This document shows, piece after piece, positions 1-5,526 of a stretch of 6,546 bases of DNA (within the stretch, counting starts at the first letter, position 1; every line of letters begins with the position of its first letter). The notes under the pieces are model-generated. The model searched no databases. It was not told where the DNA came from and was given only the letters and a program-made list of their open reading frames with translations. Location: contig JALOSK010000110.1 of NCBI GenBank assembly GCA_025458465.1, positions 1 to 6,546 of the forward strand, given 5' to 3'. The position numbers and the translations under genes were made by a program. The DNA comes from Sandarakinorhabdus sp. (GTDB taxonomy: Bacteria > Pseudomonadota > Alphaproteobacteria > Sphingomonadales > Sphingomonadaceae).

Positions 1-437
1 GGATAATAGGGCGAAATCAGCGCAATCCGGCTGATGCCGCCATAGGCCTTGAAGGCTTCGATCAGCGATTGGGAACCGGTGCACAGCTGCAGGCCAGATT
101 CGCGCTCGATATTCTCCCGCCATTTCTGCGCCCCTGCAGCGCCGCCATAAAAGGTGACGGCCGACATGCCCATCACCAGATAGTCGGGATTGCAGGTGAG
201 CACGCCGCGCACCGCATCCAGCGTGTTGCGCGAAATCTCCAGCGTGCCGGCCATGAACGTTTCATCGGAAATGGCCTGCGCGTCTTCGACCACGATACGG
301 GAATAATGGTTGGTGACGCCACGCGGCCGCATATCGTCGAAATCGGGCTGCACGATGGTATTGGTCGACGGGCCGAGCACGCCGAACAGGCGCCGATAAC
401 CCAGATTGTCAGGATTGGGCCGCGGCTTCAGGGGCAT
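1..437 (-). CDS. Arylmalonate decarboxylase / maleate isomerase-like protein (Asp/Glu racemase fold), N-terminal part
   Basis: The gene starts at ATG 437 and is cut by the left edge after 145 codons. Known members are cytosolic cofactor-free enzymes that decarboxylate arylmalonates or isomerise maleate to fumarate. Visible family signatures are LFGVLGPSTNT near residues 17-27 (the PS-NT substrate loop), RPRGVTNHYSRI at 37-48, and LVMGMSAVTFYGGAAGA at 87-103, followed by ESGLQLCTGSQSL at 113-125. The last two blocks resemble, from memory, the MGTSLSFYRGAA and ATGLPCTTMSTAV segments of Bordetella arylmalonate decarboxylase. As in that enzyme, a glycine (G90) stands where racemases and maleate isomerases carry their first catalytic cysteine; the second cysteine would lie outside the window. 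The start is fixed by AAGGAG at 446-451, 8 nt upstream, and the ATG overlaps the monooxygenase stop (TGATG). The family is fairly sure; decarboxylase versus isomerase is open. Confidence 0.82.
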   Translation of the reverse strand, partial: MPLKPRPNPDNLGYRRLFGVLGPSTNTIVQPDFDDMRPRGVTNHYSRIVVEDAQAISDETFMAGTLEISRNTLDAVRGVLTCNPDYLVMGMSAVTFYGGAAGAQKWRENIERESGLQLCTGSQSLIEAFKAYGGISRIALISPYY

Positions 438-1642
438 CAGGCAAACTCCTTCTCGCGCTCCAGACAATCGATCATGGATTGGCGCAACAGGAATTCGCGG
501 CGCTTGACCGGATCAGCACGGGTTTCTTCCATCTCGCGCTTGCGCAGCGCGTGCTGTCCGCCTTCGCCGGCATCCAGATATTGCAGGTTGCGGATGGTCT
601 GTGCCTGGGTGAATTCCCGCGTGGTGCGGCGGCGACGGCGGTCAAAATCGGCCAATTGCTCATCAGCGTCGGCACCGTGCCGATAGATGGAAACCAGCCT
701 CTCGCCCAGGTTGAAGGCATCATGAATGCCGCTGTTCATGCCGAAACCGCCAATGGGATTGTTCAGGTGCGCCGCATCGCCGATCAGCAGAACGCGATTG
801 TGGCGGAAGCTTTTCGCCACGCGCTGGTGCACACGATAGATGGTGCGGTGGCCGGTGACCACACGATCACCGTTGCCGAGCAACCGGTCAAAAACATCCA
901 CCTTCTTGGGATCGGCCAGCAGCATTTCGTCGCTTTGATCCGATGCGGCCGGCACCAATACCCGCCACAAGGATGGCACACGCAGCAGCACCATCCATTC
1001 CTTGGGGTCCGACACATAATTGACGTGCGCCAGATTGGGCAGATGCCGCTCCAGCGGTTCGTTGGTGGTGTAGCACAGGAATTTTTCAGGGTAAGTGAAC
1101 CCGTCGAATTCGGTGCCCAGCCATTTGCGCACGATGCTGTTGGCGCCGTCGGCAGCAATCAGGAAATCCGCCTTGATGGCCACAATTGACGTCGGCGTTT
1201 CCGCATAGATGGTGACATCAGACGGGCTTTGTTCGAACGTGAGCACACGGTGGTTGAACAAGACCTGCGTGCCCGGCAATTCGCGCACCCCTTCCGACAA
1301 CATGCGGGCCAGGTGATATTGTTCGCACTGAACGCGATAGGGATAGCGGGTCACATCCCCCAGTTCGCTCATGTCGAACTCGATCACTTCGCCGGTCTGG
1401 CGTTCACGGAAGTGATAGATCGGCGCCTTCAGGCCCATGGCGATCAGTTTTTCGGTGATGCCGAATTGATCCAGCATTTCCAGCGTGGGCGGATGAAAGG
1501 TGGAGGCGCGCAGATCGAGCGCGCAATCGCGCCCGGCTTCAAGCAGCACGACATCGATACCCTGGGCCGCCAGAAGATAGGCAGCCACGGTGCCGACCGG
1601 CCCTGCGCCGGCGATCGCCACCTGGGTGTTGATCTGCTGCAT
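437..1642 (-). CDS. FAD-dependent monooxygenase, class A aromatic hydroxylase type
   Basis: A 401-residue cytosolic flavoprotein of the PF01494 (UbiH / phenol hydroxylase-like) family, whose members hydroxylate aromatic or related rings with NAD(P)H and oxygen. The N-terminal Rossmann motif GAGPVG is at residues 12-17, with the ribose-binding glutamate in LLEAG at 33-37 (E35). RASTFHPPTLEML at 45-57 is typical of MhpA-like hydroxylases. The NAD(P)H/FAD DG motif is AADGANSIVR at 163-172, and the second FAD motif is LIGDAAHLNNPIGGFGMN at 286-303. There is no C-terminal thioredoxin-like domain, so it is the short form; the last 50 residues are charged and probably helical. GGAGG 5 nt before ATG 1642 favours this start over an in-frame GTG at 1663. 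The stop overlaps the next ATG by one base. The gene follows the serine hydrolase after 116 bp. The family is firm; the substrate is unknown, so a name such as mhpA is not justified. Confidence 0.93.
   Translation of the reverse strand: MQQINTQVAIAGAGPVGTVAAYLLAAQGIDVVLLEAGRDCALDLRASTFHPPTLEMLDQFGITEKLIAMGLKAPIYHFRERQTGEVIEFDMSELGDVTRYPYRVQCEQYHLARMLSEGVRELPGTQVLFNHRVLTFEQSPSDVTIYAETPTSIVAIKADFLIAADGANSIVRKWLGTEFDGFTYPEKFLCYTTNEPLERHLPNLAHVNYVSDPKEWMVLLRVPSLWRVLVPAASDQSDEMLLADPKKVDVFDRLLGNGDRVVTGHRTIYRVHQRVAKSFRHNRVLLIGDAAHLNNPIGGFGMNSGIHDAFNLGERLVSIYRHGADADEQLADFDRRRRRTTREFTQAQTIRNLQYLDAGEGGQHALRKREMEETRADPVKRREFLLRQSMIDCLEREKEFA
446..451 (-). promoter_or_regulatory. Ribosome binding site of the AMDase-like gene
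   Basis: AAGGAG lies inside the last codons of the monooxygenase gene, 8 nt before the ATG at 437. It supports that start and, with the one-base stop/start overlap, translational coupling of the two enzymes. Confidence 0.6.
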
Positions 1643-1647
1643 CAAAT

Positions 1648-1652
1648 CCTCC
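1648..1652 (-). promoter_or_regulatory. Ribosome binding site deciding the monooxygenase start
   Basis: GGAGG is placed 5 nt before ATG 1642. The alternative in-frame GTG at 1663 would put this site inside the coding sequence and add seven residues before the Rossmann strand, which usually begins close to the N-terminus in this family. Confidence 0.7.
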
Positions 1653-1674
1653 GAACCAACCACTTGCGTCTGAT

Positions 1675-1691
1675 GCAGGCCTTATGCCTGC
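1675..1691 (-). repeat. Small inverted repeat between hydrolase and monooxygenase genes
   Basis: A perfect 6-bp stem, GCAGGC / GCCTGC, with a 5-nt loop (ATAAG on the minus strand) sits in the 116-bp gap at 1643-1758. No T-run follows on the minus strand, so it is not a standard intrinsic terminator; it could attenuate, stabilise an mRNA end or be chance. I see no convincing -35/-10 pair in the gap, so whether the monooxygenase has its own promoter or belongs to the upstream operon is unresolved. Confidence 0.4.
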
Positions 1692-1758
1692 TGGGGCAAC
1701 GCGCTGGGCAGGCTGCCGATCTTTTGACCGACCTGCGAGGAGGCCGGCGTACCCAACT

Positions 1759-2934
1759 TCAATCAAGAGCCCGCACGATGGTGTTGGGCACCAGCGCATC
1801 ATCCCAGGCCATGCTGACCTGGCCCAGCCGCACGATGGTCAACCGGCGCGACGGGACGACATAGACGCGCTGGCCGCCAAAACCGTCGAAATAGACGAGG
1901 TCTGGCGCCACAAACGCCTCGCTGTGTTTCACGGTCACTGGGTTTTCCGGGCTGTAACGGCGCTGCGCTGTCCATTCGCGGCCCAGCCACAGCTGATAGC
2001 CATATTGCTTGTTGGCGGGCGACGGCGTGGCCATGGCGGCAATCCAGGCTTTCGGCACCAGCTGACGTTTGCCGCTGCGGCCTTGATTGCGGATCAGTTC
2101 GCCAATACGGGCCCAATCATGGGCGCTGGCATTGAGCCCGGCATAGCCGCGCGGCGTGCCGCCGGCATCCACCCACAGCGACGCCGGGCCATTGCCCAGC
2201 GGGCACCAGAGTTCGCGTTCGAGAAACTGGGCATAGCCGCCCTGCCCGGTCTTGCGCAGCTGCCGATCAAGCGCGGTGAGCAGCAACTGGCTGACCGCAT
2301 TGTTGTAGGCAAAGCTGGCGCCCGGCGTGCCGGCCTGCGGTGTCGCCATCGCCGCCTTGCTGACATCAGGTGCCAGCAGCACGGCCTGGAAATTGGACGG
2401 CGCCAGGCCTGTCCGCATCTGCAACGCCTGCGCAATGGTGATGCGTCCCCGCGGATCGCCGGCCCATTCGGGCAGATACGTCTCCAGCGGATCGTCCACA
2501 CTGCCGATCAGCTTGCGGTCAAGCGCGATGCCAATCATCAGGGCGAGCACTGATTTCGCCATCGAGGCCGTCACCACCGGCCGCGATGCCGTCCCCCCCT
2601 GGCCATAGCCTTCGTGCATGATGGCGCCATCGCGCATGACAACGAAAGCAAAGCCGCCCTGGCTGTCGGAATAGGCCTGTGCCTCTGCCAGCGCCTTGGC
2701 CAGCCGGGCGTCGGGAGCGCGCGTCCGCGGCGGCTTGGCCGTACAGCCAGCCAGCACCACACGCGGGCGATAACGCTCGACATCCAGCGTGGTGGCGCCC
2801 TGCATGTCGGCAAGGCTGGTAGGCCGGTTGGGGTCGTCGGCGGGCACAGTCTGCGCCTGGGTCGCGCCTGCCAGCAAGGCGGCGCACAGCAGAACCGCAG
2901 GGCGGCTGACGGACTTGGGCAGGATCTTCAACAT
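1759..2934 (-). CDS. Exported serine hydrolase, beta-lactamase class C / NylB-like (PF00144)
   Basis: A 391-residue protein with a Sec signal peptide: basic start (K3, K7, R11), a hydrophobic stretch at about 13-24 and a likely signal peptidase I site near the ATQAQ segment at 24-28, so it should act in the periplasm. The catalytic SxxK motif is S124-M-A-K127, and the second motif is Y210-N-N212. In place of the KTG/HTG triad is GFGGQRVYVVPSRRLTIVRLG at 351-371, the GGQ pattern of 6-aminohexanoate-dimer hydrolase (NylB)-like esterases/amidases rather than true beta-lactamases. The family hydrolyses esters, amides or small lactones by a serine acyl-enzyme; the substrate here is unknown. ATG 2934 is chosen because GAGGAG lies 6 nt upstream; a TTG at 2937 would be too close to it. 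It follows the transporter stop by 31 bp, so the two are probably co-transcribed, suggesting hydrolysis outside the inner membrane followed by import. Confidence 0.92.
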   Translation of the reverse strand: MLKILPKSVSRPAVLLCAALLAGATQAQTVPADDPNRPTSLADMQGATTLDVERYRPRVVLAGCTAKPPRTRAPDARLAKALAEAQAYSDSQGGFAFVVMRDGAIMHEGYGQGGTASRPVVTASMAKSVLALMIGIALDRKLIGSVDDPLETYLPEWAGDPRGRITIAQALQMRTGLAPSNFQAVLLAPDVSKAAMATPQAGTPGASFAYNNAVSQLLLTALDRQLRKTGQGGYAQFLERELWCPLGNGPASLWVDAGGTPRGYAGLNASAHDWARIGELIRNQGRSGKRQLVPKAWIAAMATPSPANKQYGYQLWLGREWTAQRRYSPENPVTVKHSEAFVAPDLVYFDGFGGQRVYVVPSRRLTIVRLGQVSMAWDDALVPNTIVRALD

Positions 2935-2940
2935 CAAACG

Positions 2941-2946
2941 CTCCTC
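2941..2946 (-). promoter_or_regulatory. Ribosome binding site of the serine hydrolase
   Basis: GAGGAG is 6 nt upstream of ATG 2934, within the 31-bp gap after the transporter stop. It decides for ATG 2934 over the TTG at 2937. Confidence 0.65.
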
Positions 2947-2965
2947 GGGGCCGGCGTTACCGTTC

Positions 2966-4372
2966 TCAATGGCGATGCAGACTGCGGGAATTCCGCAAGC
3001 TGGCCAGCATTTGCGCGTCCAACCGGTAGCGCAGCAGCAGCGGAATCGCGATCAGGCAGAAGGCGGCCGGCACCAGCGACACGCCCCATTGCACCGCAGC
3101 CAGCACCGCCGGCGGCTGCACGATGCCCGGCCCGCTGCCCTTGATCAGGCCATTGGCCTCCAGCATCAGGCCGATGATGAACGGGCCCAGCGCGCCCGCC
3201 AAATTCTCGACAAAGGTGAAAACGCCGCTCATCGTGCCTTCGCGCGACTGTCCGGATTGCAGGCGATCATATTCCATCGTGTCGGGCAGCATGGCCAGCG
3301 CACACAGCAAGGTGCCGGTGGAAAAGGAACCGATCAGCACAGCGCGCACATGGAAGAAGATGGCGGCTTCTGCTGGCGTCCACAGCGCCCAGGACGCCAG
3401 GCCGGAACCATAGCAGATGATCAGCCCGATATAGGCATTGCGTTTGCCAAGCCGGGCAATCAGCCAGCGATAAAGCGGCACGCTGGCCAGCCCGGCGACG
3501 CTGAAGATCAGATAATATTGGCCGATGCGGCCCGGATCCATCTTCAGCACCATGCCGAAGAAATAGGGGCTGCAGGCCAGCACCGTGGACAGCACCGCCA
3601 GCTGGCACAGCTTGACCAGGGTGAGCAGGCGGAACGGCGCGTTGCCCAGCACCTGCGCCATATCGGTGAACGGGCTGGCCAGCAGCGCCAGCGTGTTGAT
3701 CGCCGGCTGGCGCTGCACGCGCGCTGGTTGCGGCAGGCTGGCGGCCCCCACAAATACCAGCAGGCACAACAGGCTGCCCGCCACGCCCAGCACAAGGCCC
3801 ATGGTTTCATAGCCAGCCTGTTCGCCGCCGCTCAGCTTGATCAGCGCCGGGGCACCGGCCGAACCGGCCATCACCCCGGCCAGCAGGAAGAACACACGAT
3901 AGCTCATCAGCCGGGTGCGGGCCTGATAATCGGGCGCGATATCGGGTGGCATGGCCAGATAGGGAATTGTGAACAGCGAATAGGCCGTTGAATAAAGCAG
4001 CAGCGCCGCGGTGACGAGCAGAGCCGAGGCCGCCCCGTCGACGCCCAATCTGGCCAGGTTGAAGAACAGCGCAAAACTGCCGCCCAGCGCCAGTGCGCCA
4101 ATCAGCAGATAGATCCGGCGCGGCCCCCAGCGGTGCTGCGTGCGATCGCTCACCGCACCGATCAGCGGATCGATCACCCCGTCATACACCCGCGCCACCA
4201 GCAGGATGCTGCCCGCCAGCGCCGGCGAAAGCCCGAGGAAATTGGTCATGAAGAACAGCGCAAACAGCGCCATTGCGTTGAACAGCGCACCCGTGCCGAA
4301 CGAGCCGGAGGCCCAGATCAGCTGCGCCGCCAGCCCAACCCGGGCCGGCTGGTCGCCTGCGCCATGGCTCAT
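2966..4372 (-). CDS. MFS transporter, GPH (glycoside-pentoside-hexuronide:cation symporter) family, MFS_2
   Basis: A 468-residue inner-membrane protein with about twelve hydrophobic segments. The family-defining loop between helices 2 and 3 is DPLIGAVSDRTQHRWGPRR at residues 68-86. The GPH-type TIPYLAM...R-T-R-L-M block is at 135-156, and AMLPDTMEYDRLQSG at 360-374 followed by REGTMSGVFTFVENLAGALGP at 377-397 matches the second half of MFS_2 (MelB-like) carriers. Family members couple sugar or glycoside uptake to Na+ or H+, but sphingomonad-type homologues sit in many catabolic loci and their substrates are mostly unknown; import of a hydrolysis product is inferred from the hydrolase downstream. 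The start codon overlaps the stop of the fibrillin-like gene (ATGA), and there is no obvious Shine-Dalgarno site before it, which suggests translation by coupling. Confidence 0.93.
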   Translation of the reverse strand: MSHGAGDQPARVGLAAQLIWASGSFGTGALFNAMALFALFFMTNFLGLSPALAGSILLVARVYDGVIDPLIGAVSDRTQHRWGPRRIYLLIGALALGGSFALFFNLARLGVDGAASALLVTAALLLYSTAYSLFTIPYLAMPPDIAPDYQARTRLMSYRVFFLLAGVMAGSAGAPALIKLSGGEQAGYETMGLVLGVAGSLLCLLVFVGAASLPQPARVQRQPAINTLALLASPFTDMAQVLGNAPFRLLTLVKLCQLAVLSTVLACSPYFFGMVLKMDPGRIGQYYLIFSVAGLASVPLYRWLIARLGKRNAYIGLIICYGSGLASWALWTPAEAAIFFHVRAVLIGSFSTGTLLCALAMLPDTMEYDRLQSGQSREGTMSGVFTFVENLAGALGPFIIGLMLEANGLIKGSGPGIVQPPAVLAAVQWGVSLVPAAFCLIAIPLLLRYRLDAQMLASLRNSRSLHRH

Positions 4373-5037
4373 GCGAAGCTGACCGATTGGCCCGGCGTGG
4401 TCAGCCGGCGCAGCACATACACCCCGCCCATGCTGCCATGGTTGATCCGCATGTCGTCGTCACAATAGACCACGTCGCTGTGCAGCTTGGGCGGCTTCAG
4501 CGCGCGGCGCAGCGGCGCATCCGGTTCCAGGCCAAACTGGGCCCGCAGCATTTCGTCGCTCACGCCAGCCGGCGGCACCAGTTCCACCGCATAAAATTCC
4601 ACCGAATAACGCTGCGGCGCTTCCGGCGCGATCTGATAGCGGCCCCACATGATCAGCAGGGCGCTGTGCTGATCATCGGGCGTGGTGACCGTGGTGACAT
4701 TGTTGTAGTGCGCGCCGTCGACCCGGATTTCCTGATTCAGGTCGGCCACCTTGATCGGCAGATCCGGAAACGCGTTGAAGCTTTGCAGCTTCATGCTGGT
4801 CAGATGCTTGATCGGCTTGCCGGCCGTGTGCCTGGGGCCGAACTGGGCGAAATGAGACGCCCACGGCGATGCCACGAAGGCCTGATGGTCGATCGGACGC
4901 GGCGTCGGGTTCAATGGCAGCAATTGTTCGATCAGGGCATGCACACGATCGATGCCGGCATCATCATAAGTGCCATCAGGCCGGCAGTCATCGATGGCTG
5001 CCCGCAGCGCCTGTTTCAATGCCTGCACATCACCCAT
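4369..5037 (-). CDS. PAP/fibrillin-like protein (plastid-lipid-associated protein family resemblance)
   Basis: A 222-residue soluble protein with no signal peptide or membrane segment. The N-terminal 45 residues are helical; the rest looks rich in beta strands. The C-terminal block YCDDDMRINHGSMGGVYVL at 191-209 matches the closing pattern of PAP/fibrillin domains (dDlRI-RG--G-lyVl), and IKVADLNQEIRVDGAHYNNV at 95-114 fits the earlier strands. Fibrillins are lipocalin-like proteins that bind lipophilic molecules in plastoglobules and occur in cyanobacteria; in bacteria outside them the role is unknown. The assignment rests on recognised pattern, not on a search. The start at ATG 5037 is supported by GAGGGAG 5 nt upstream. 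The stop overlaps the transporter start by 4 bp, so both are made together; a carrier or chaperone role for a hydrophobic compound handled by the operon is inference. A 13-bp inverted repeat precedes the gene. Confidence 0.7.
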   Translation of the reverse strand: MGDVQALKQALRAAIDDCRPDGTYDDAGIDRVHALIEQLLPLNPTPRPIDHQAFVASPWASHFAQFGPRHTAGKPIKHLTSMKLQSFNAFPDLPIKVADLNQEIRVDGAHYNNVTTVTTPDDQHSALLIMWGRYQIAPEAPQRYSVEFYAVELVPPAGVSDEMLRAQFGLEPDAPLRRALKPPKLHSDVVYCDDDMRINHGSMGGVYVLRRLTTPGQSVSFA

Positions 5038-5042
5038 TTCGG

Positions 5043-5049
5043 CTCCCTC
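5043..5049 (-). promoter_or_regulatory. Ribosome binding site of the fibrillin-like gene
   Basis: GAGGGAG is 5 nt before ATG 5037. It lies about 15 nt downstream of the 13-bp inverted repeat at 5064-5105, close enough for the structure to affect ribosome access. Confidence 0.6.
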
Positions 5050-5063
5050 GCGACCGGTCGTAA

Positions 5064-5105
5064 TGGCGGCGCCCTGTCAAACGCAACAGGGCCAGGGCGC
5101 CGCCA
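5064..5105 (-). repeat. Perfect 13-bp inverted repeat in the leader of the fibrillin-like gene
   Basis: The arms TGGCGGCGCCCTG (minus strand, 5093-5105) and CAGGGCGCCGCCA (5064-5076) are perfectly complementary across a 16-nt loop. A nested stem, GCCCTG (5087-5092) with CAGGGC (5071-5076), uses the same 3' bases, so the transcript could form either hairpin. No T-run follows on the minus strand, so a canonical intrinsic terminator is unlikely on that strand. It could be an attenuator, a Rho- or protein-binding site, an mRNA-stabilising structure between the two gene pairs, or an operator read as DNA. Confidence 0.6.
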
Positions 5106-5119
5106 GTCCCCCCGGGGAC
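5106..5119. repeat. GTCCCC-CC-GGGGAC palindrome next to the long inverted repeat
   Basis: Six-base arms around two central bases, directly abutting the 13-bp inverted repeat. As RNA it would form a 5-bp stem with a 4-nt loop; as DNA it could be a dimeric protein site. The remainder of the 5038-5208 gap shows no plausible coding region. Confidence 0.4.
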
Positions 5120-5208
5120 CTCTGTTCCTTGGCAGCAACGCCGTACCCACAGCCATCATGCAAAGAAAATGCCGGCTTTGTCCGCACGCTGGTCAAAATA
5201 CCGCCAGT

Positions 5209-5526
5209 TCAGGGGGCTCTGCCGAGGCTGCTGACCAGCGGCGCCAGCAGATCGGCGATCAGTTTCTGACGCGCGGCCTCCCGGGCCACCGCCTCCTCGC
5301 CCGCGGGCAGACGGGTGTCGACGGCCGCTCGATCGAGCACGCCGGCCTGTGCCAGCAGCGTTTCCACCGTGGCCAGCCGTTCGCGCGTCACCGACAATTC
5401 GCCGGCCAGCGTCACCACGGCGCGCAGCAGATGATCGGTGATGGGATCATCGAAAAAACCGACATGCCGGTCGCCCGGGCGCGGCCCGGCCGGCAAGCCG
5501 GCAGCATCATGTTGATCAGCGTTCAT
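5209..5526 (-). CDS. Small protein of unknown function, coupled to the methyltransferase
   Basis: A 105-residue acidic protein I do not recognise. It has no signal peptide and no membrane segment. Residues 1-26 are Gly/Pro/Asp-rich and probably disordered. DPITDHLLRAVVTLAGELSV (27-46) and TRERLATVETLLAQAGVL (47-64) read as amphipathic helices with heptad-like leucines, so a short coiled coil or dimer is plausible, and a third helix spans about 77-97 (EEAVAREAARQKLIADLLAPL). Its ATG overlaps the methyltransferase stop by one base (TGATG), and no strong Shine-Dalgarno site precedes it, so translation probably depends on the upstream gene. Coding is supported by the overlap, the coherent helical pattern and codon use like its neighbours. 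It could be a partner or regulatory subunit of the methyltransferase; this is inference from position only. Confidence 0.75.
   Translation of the reverse strand: MNADQHDAAGLPAGPRPGDRHVGFFDDPITDHLLRAVVTLAGELSVTRERLATVETLLAQAGVLDRAAVDTRLPAGEEAVAREAARQKLIADLLAPLVSSLGRAP

Noticed and set aside
437..1642. Naming the monooxygenase as MhpA, NicC or UbiH
   Set aside because: The FAD motifs are shared by all class A hydroxylases; nothing visible fixes the substrate, and the length differs from MhpA.
1684..2553. 289-residue plus-strand open frame
   Set aside because: It is antisense to the serine hydrolase, whose SxxK, YxN and signal peptide are unambiguous.
2789..3991. 400-residue plus-strand open frame
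   Set aside because: It lies fully antisense to the transporter and hydrolase start, has Gln/His/Arg-rich composition typical of an antisense shadow in GC-rich DNA, and shows no domain motif.
5064..5105. Inverted repeat read as a Rho-independent terminator
   Set aside because: No run of T follows the stem on the minus strand, and no gene on the plus strand would need a terminator there.
5168..5196. Possible sigma70-like promoter before the fibrillin-like gene (minus-strand TTGACC, 17 nt, GGCATT)
   Set aside because: The -35 matches five of six bases but the -10 only two of six, so it is too weak to call.
5209..5526. Resemblance of residues 49-68 of the small protein to the start of nitrile hydratase alpha subunits (R..-.LE.LL..-G pattern)
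   Set aside because: The match is one short helix and lacks the metal-binding Cys motif; it is probably chance helical periodicity.
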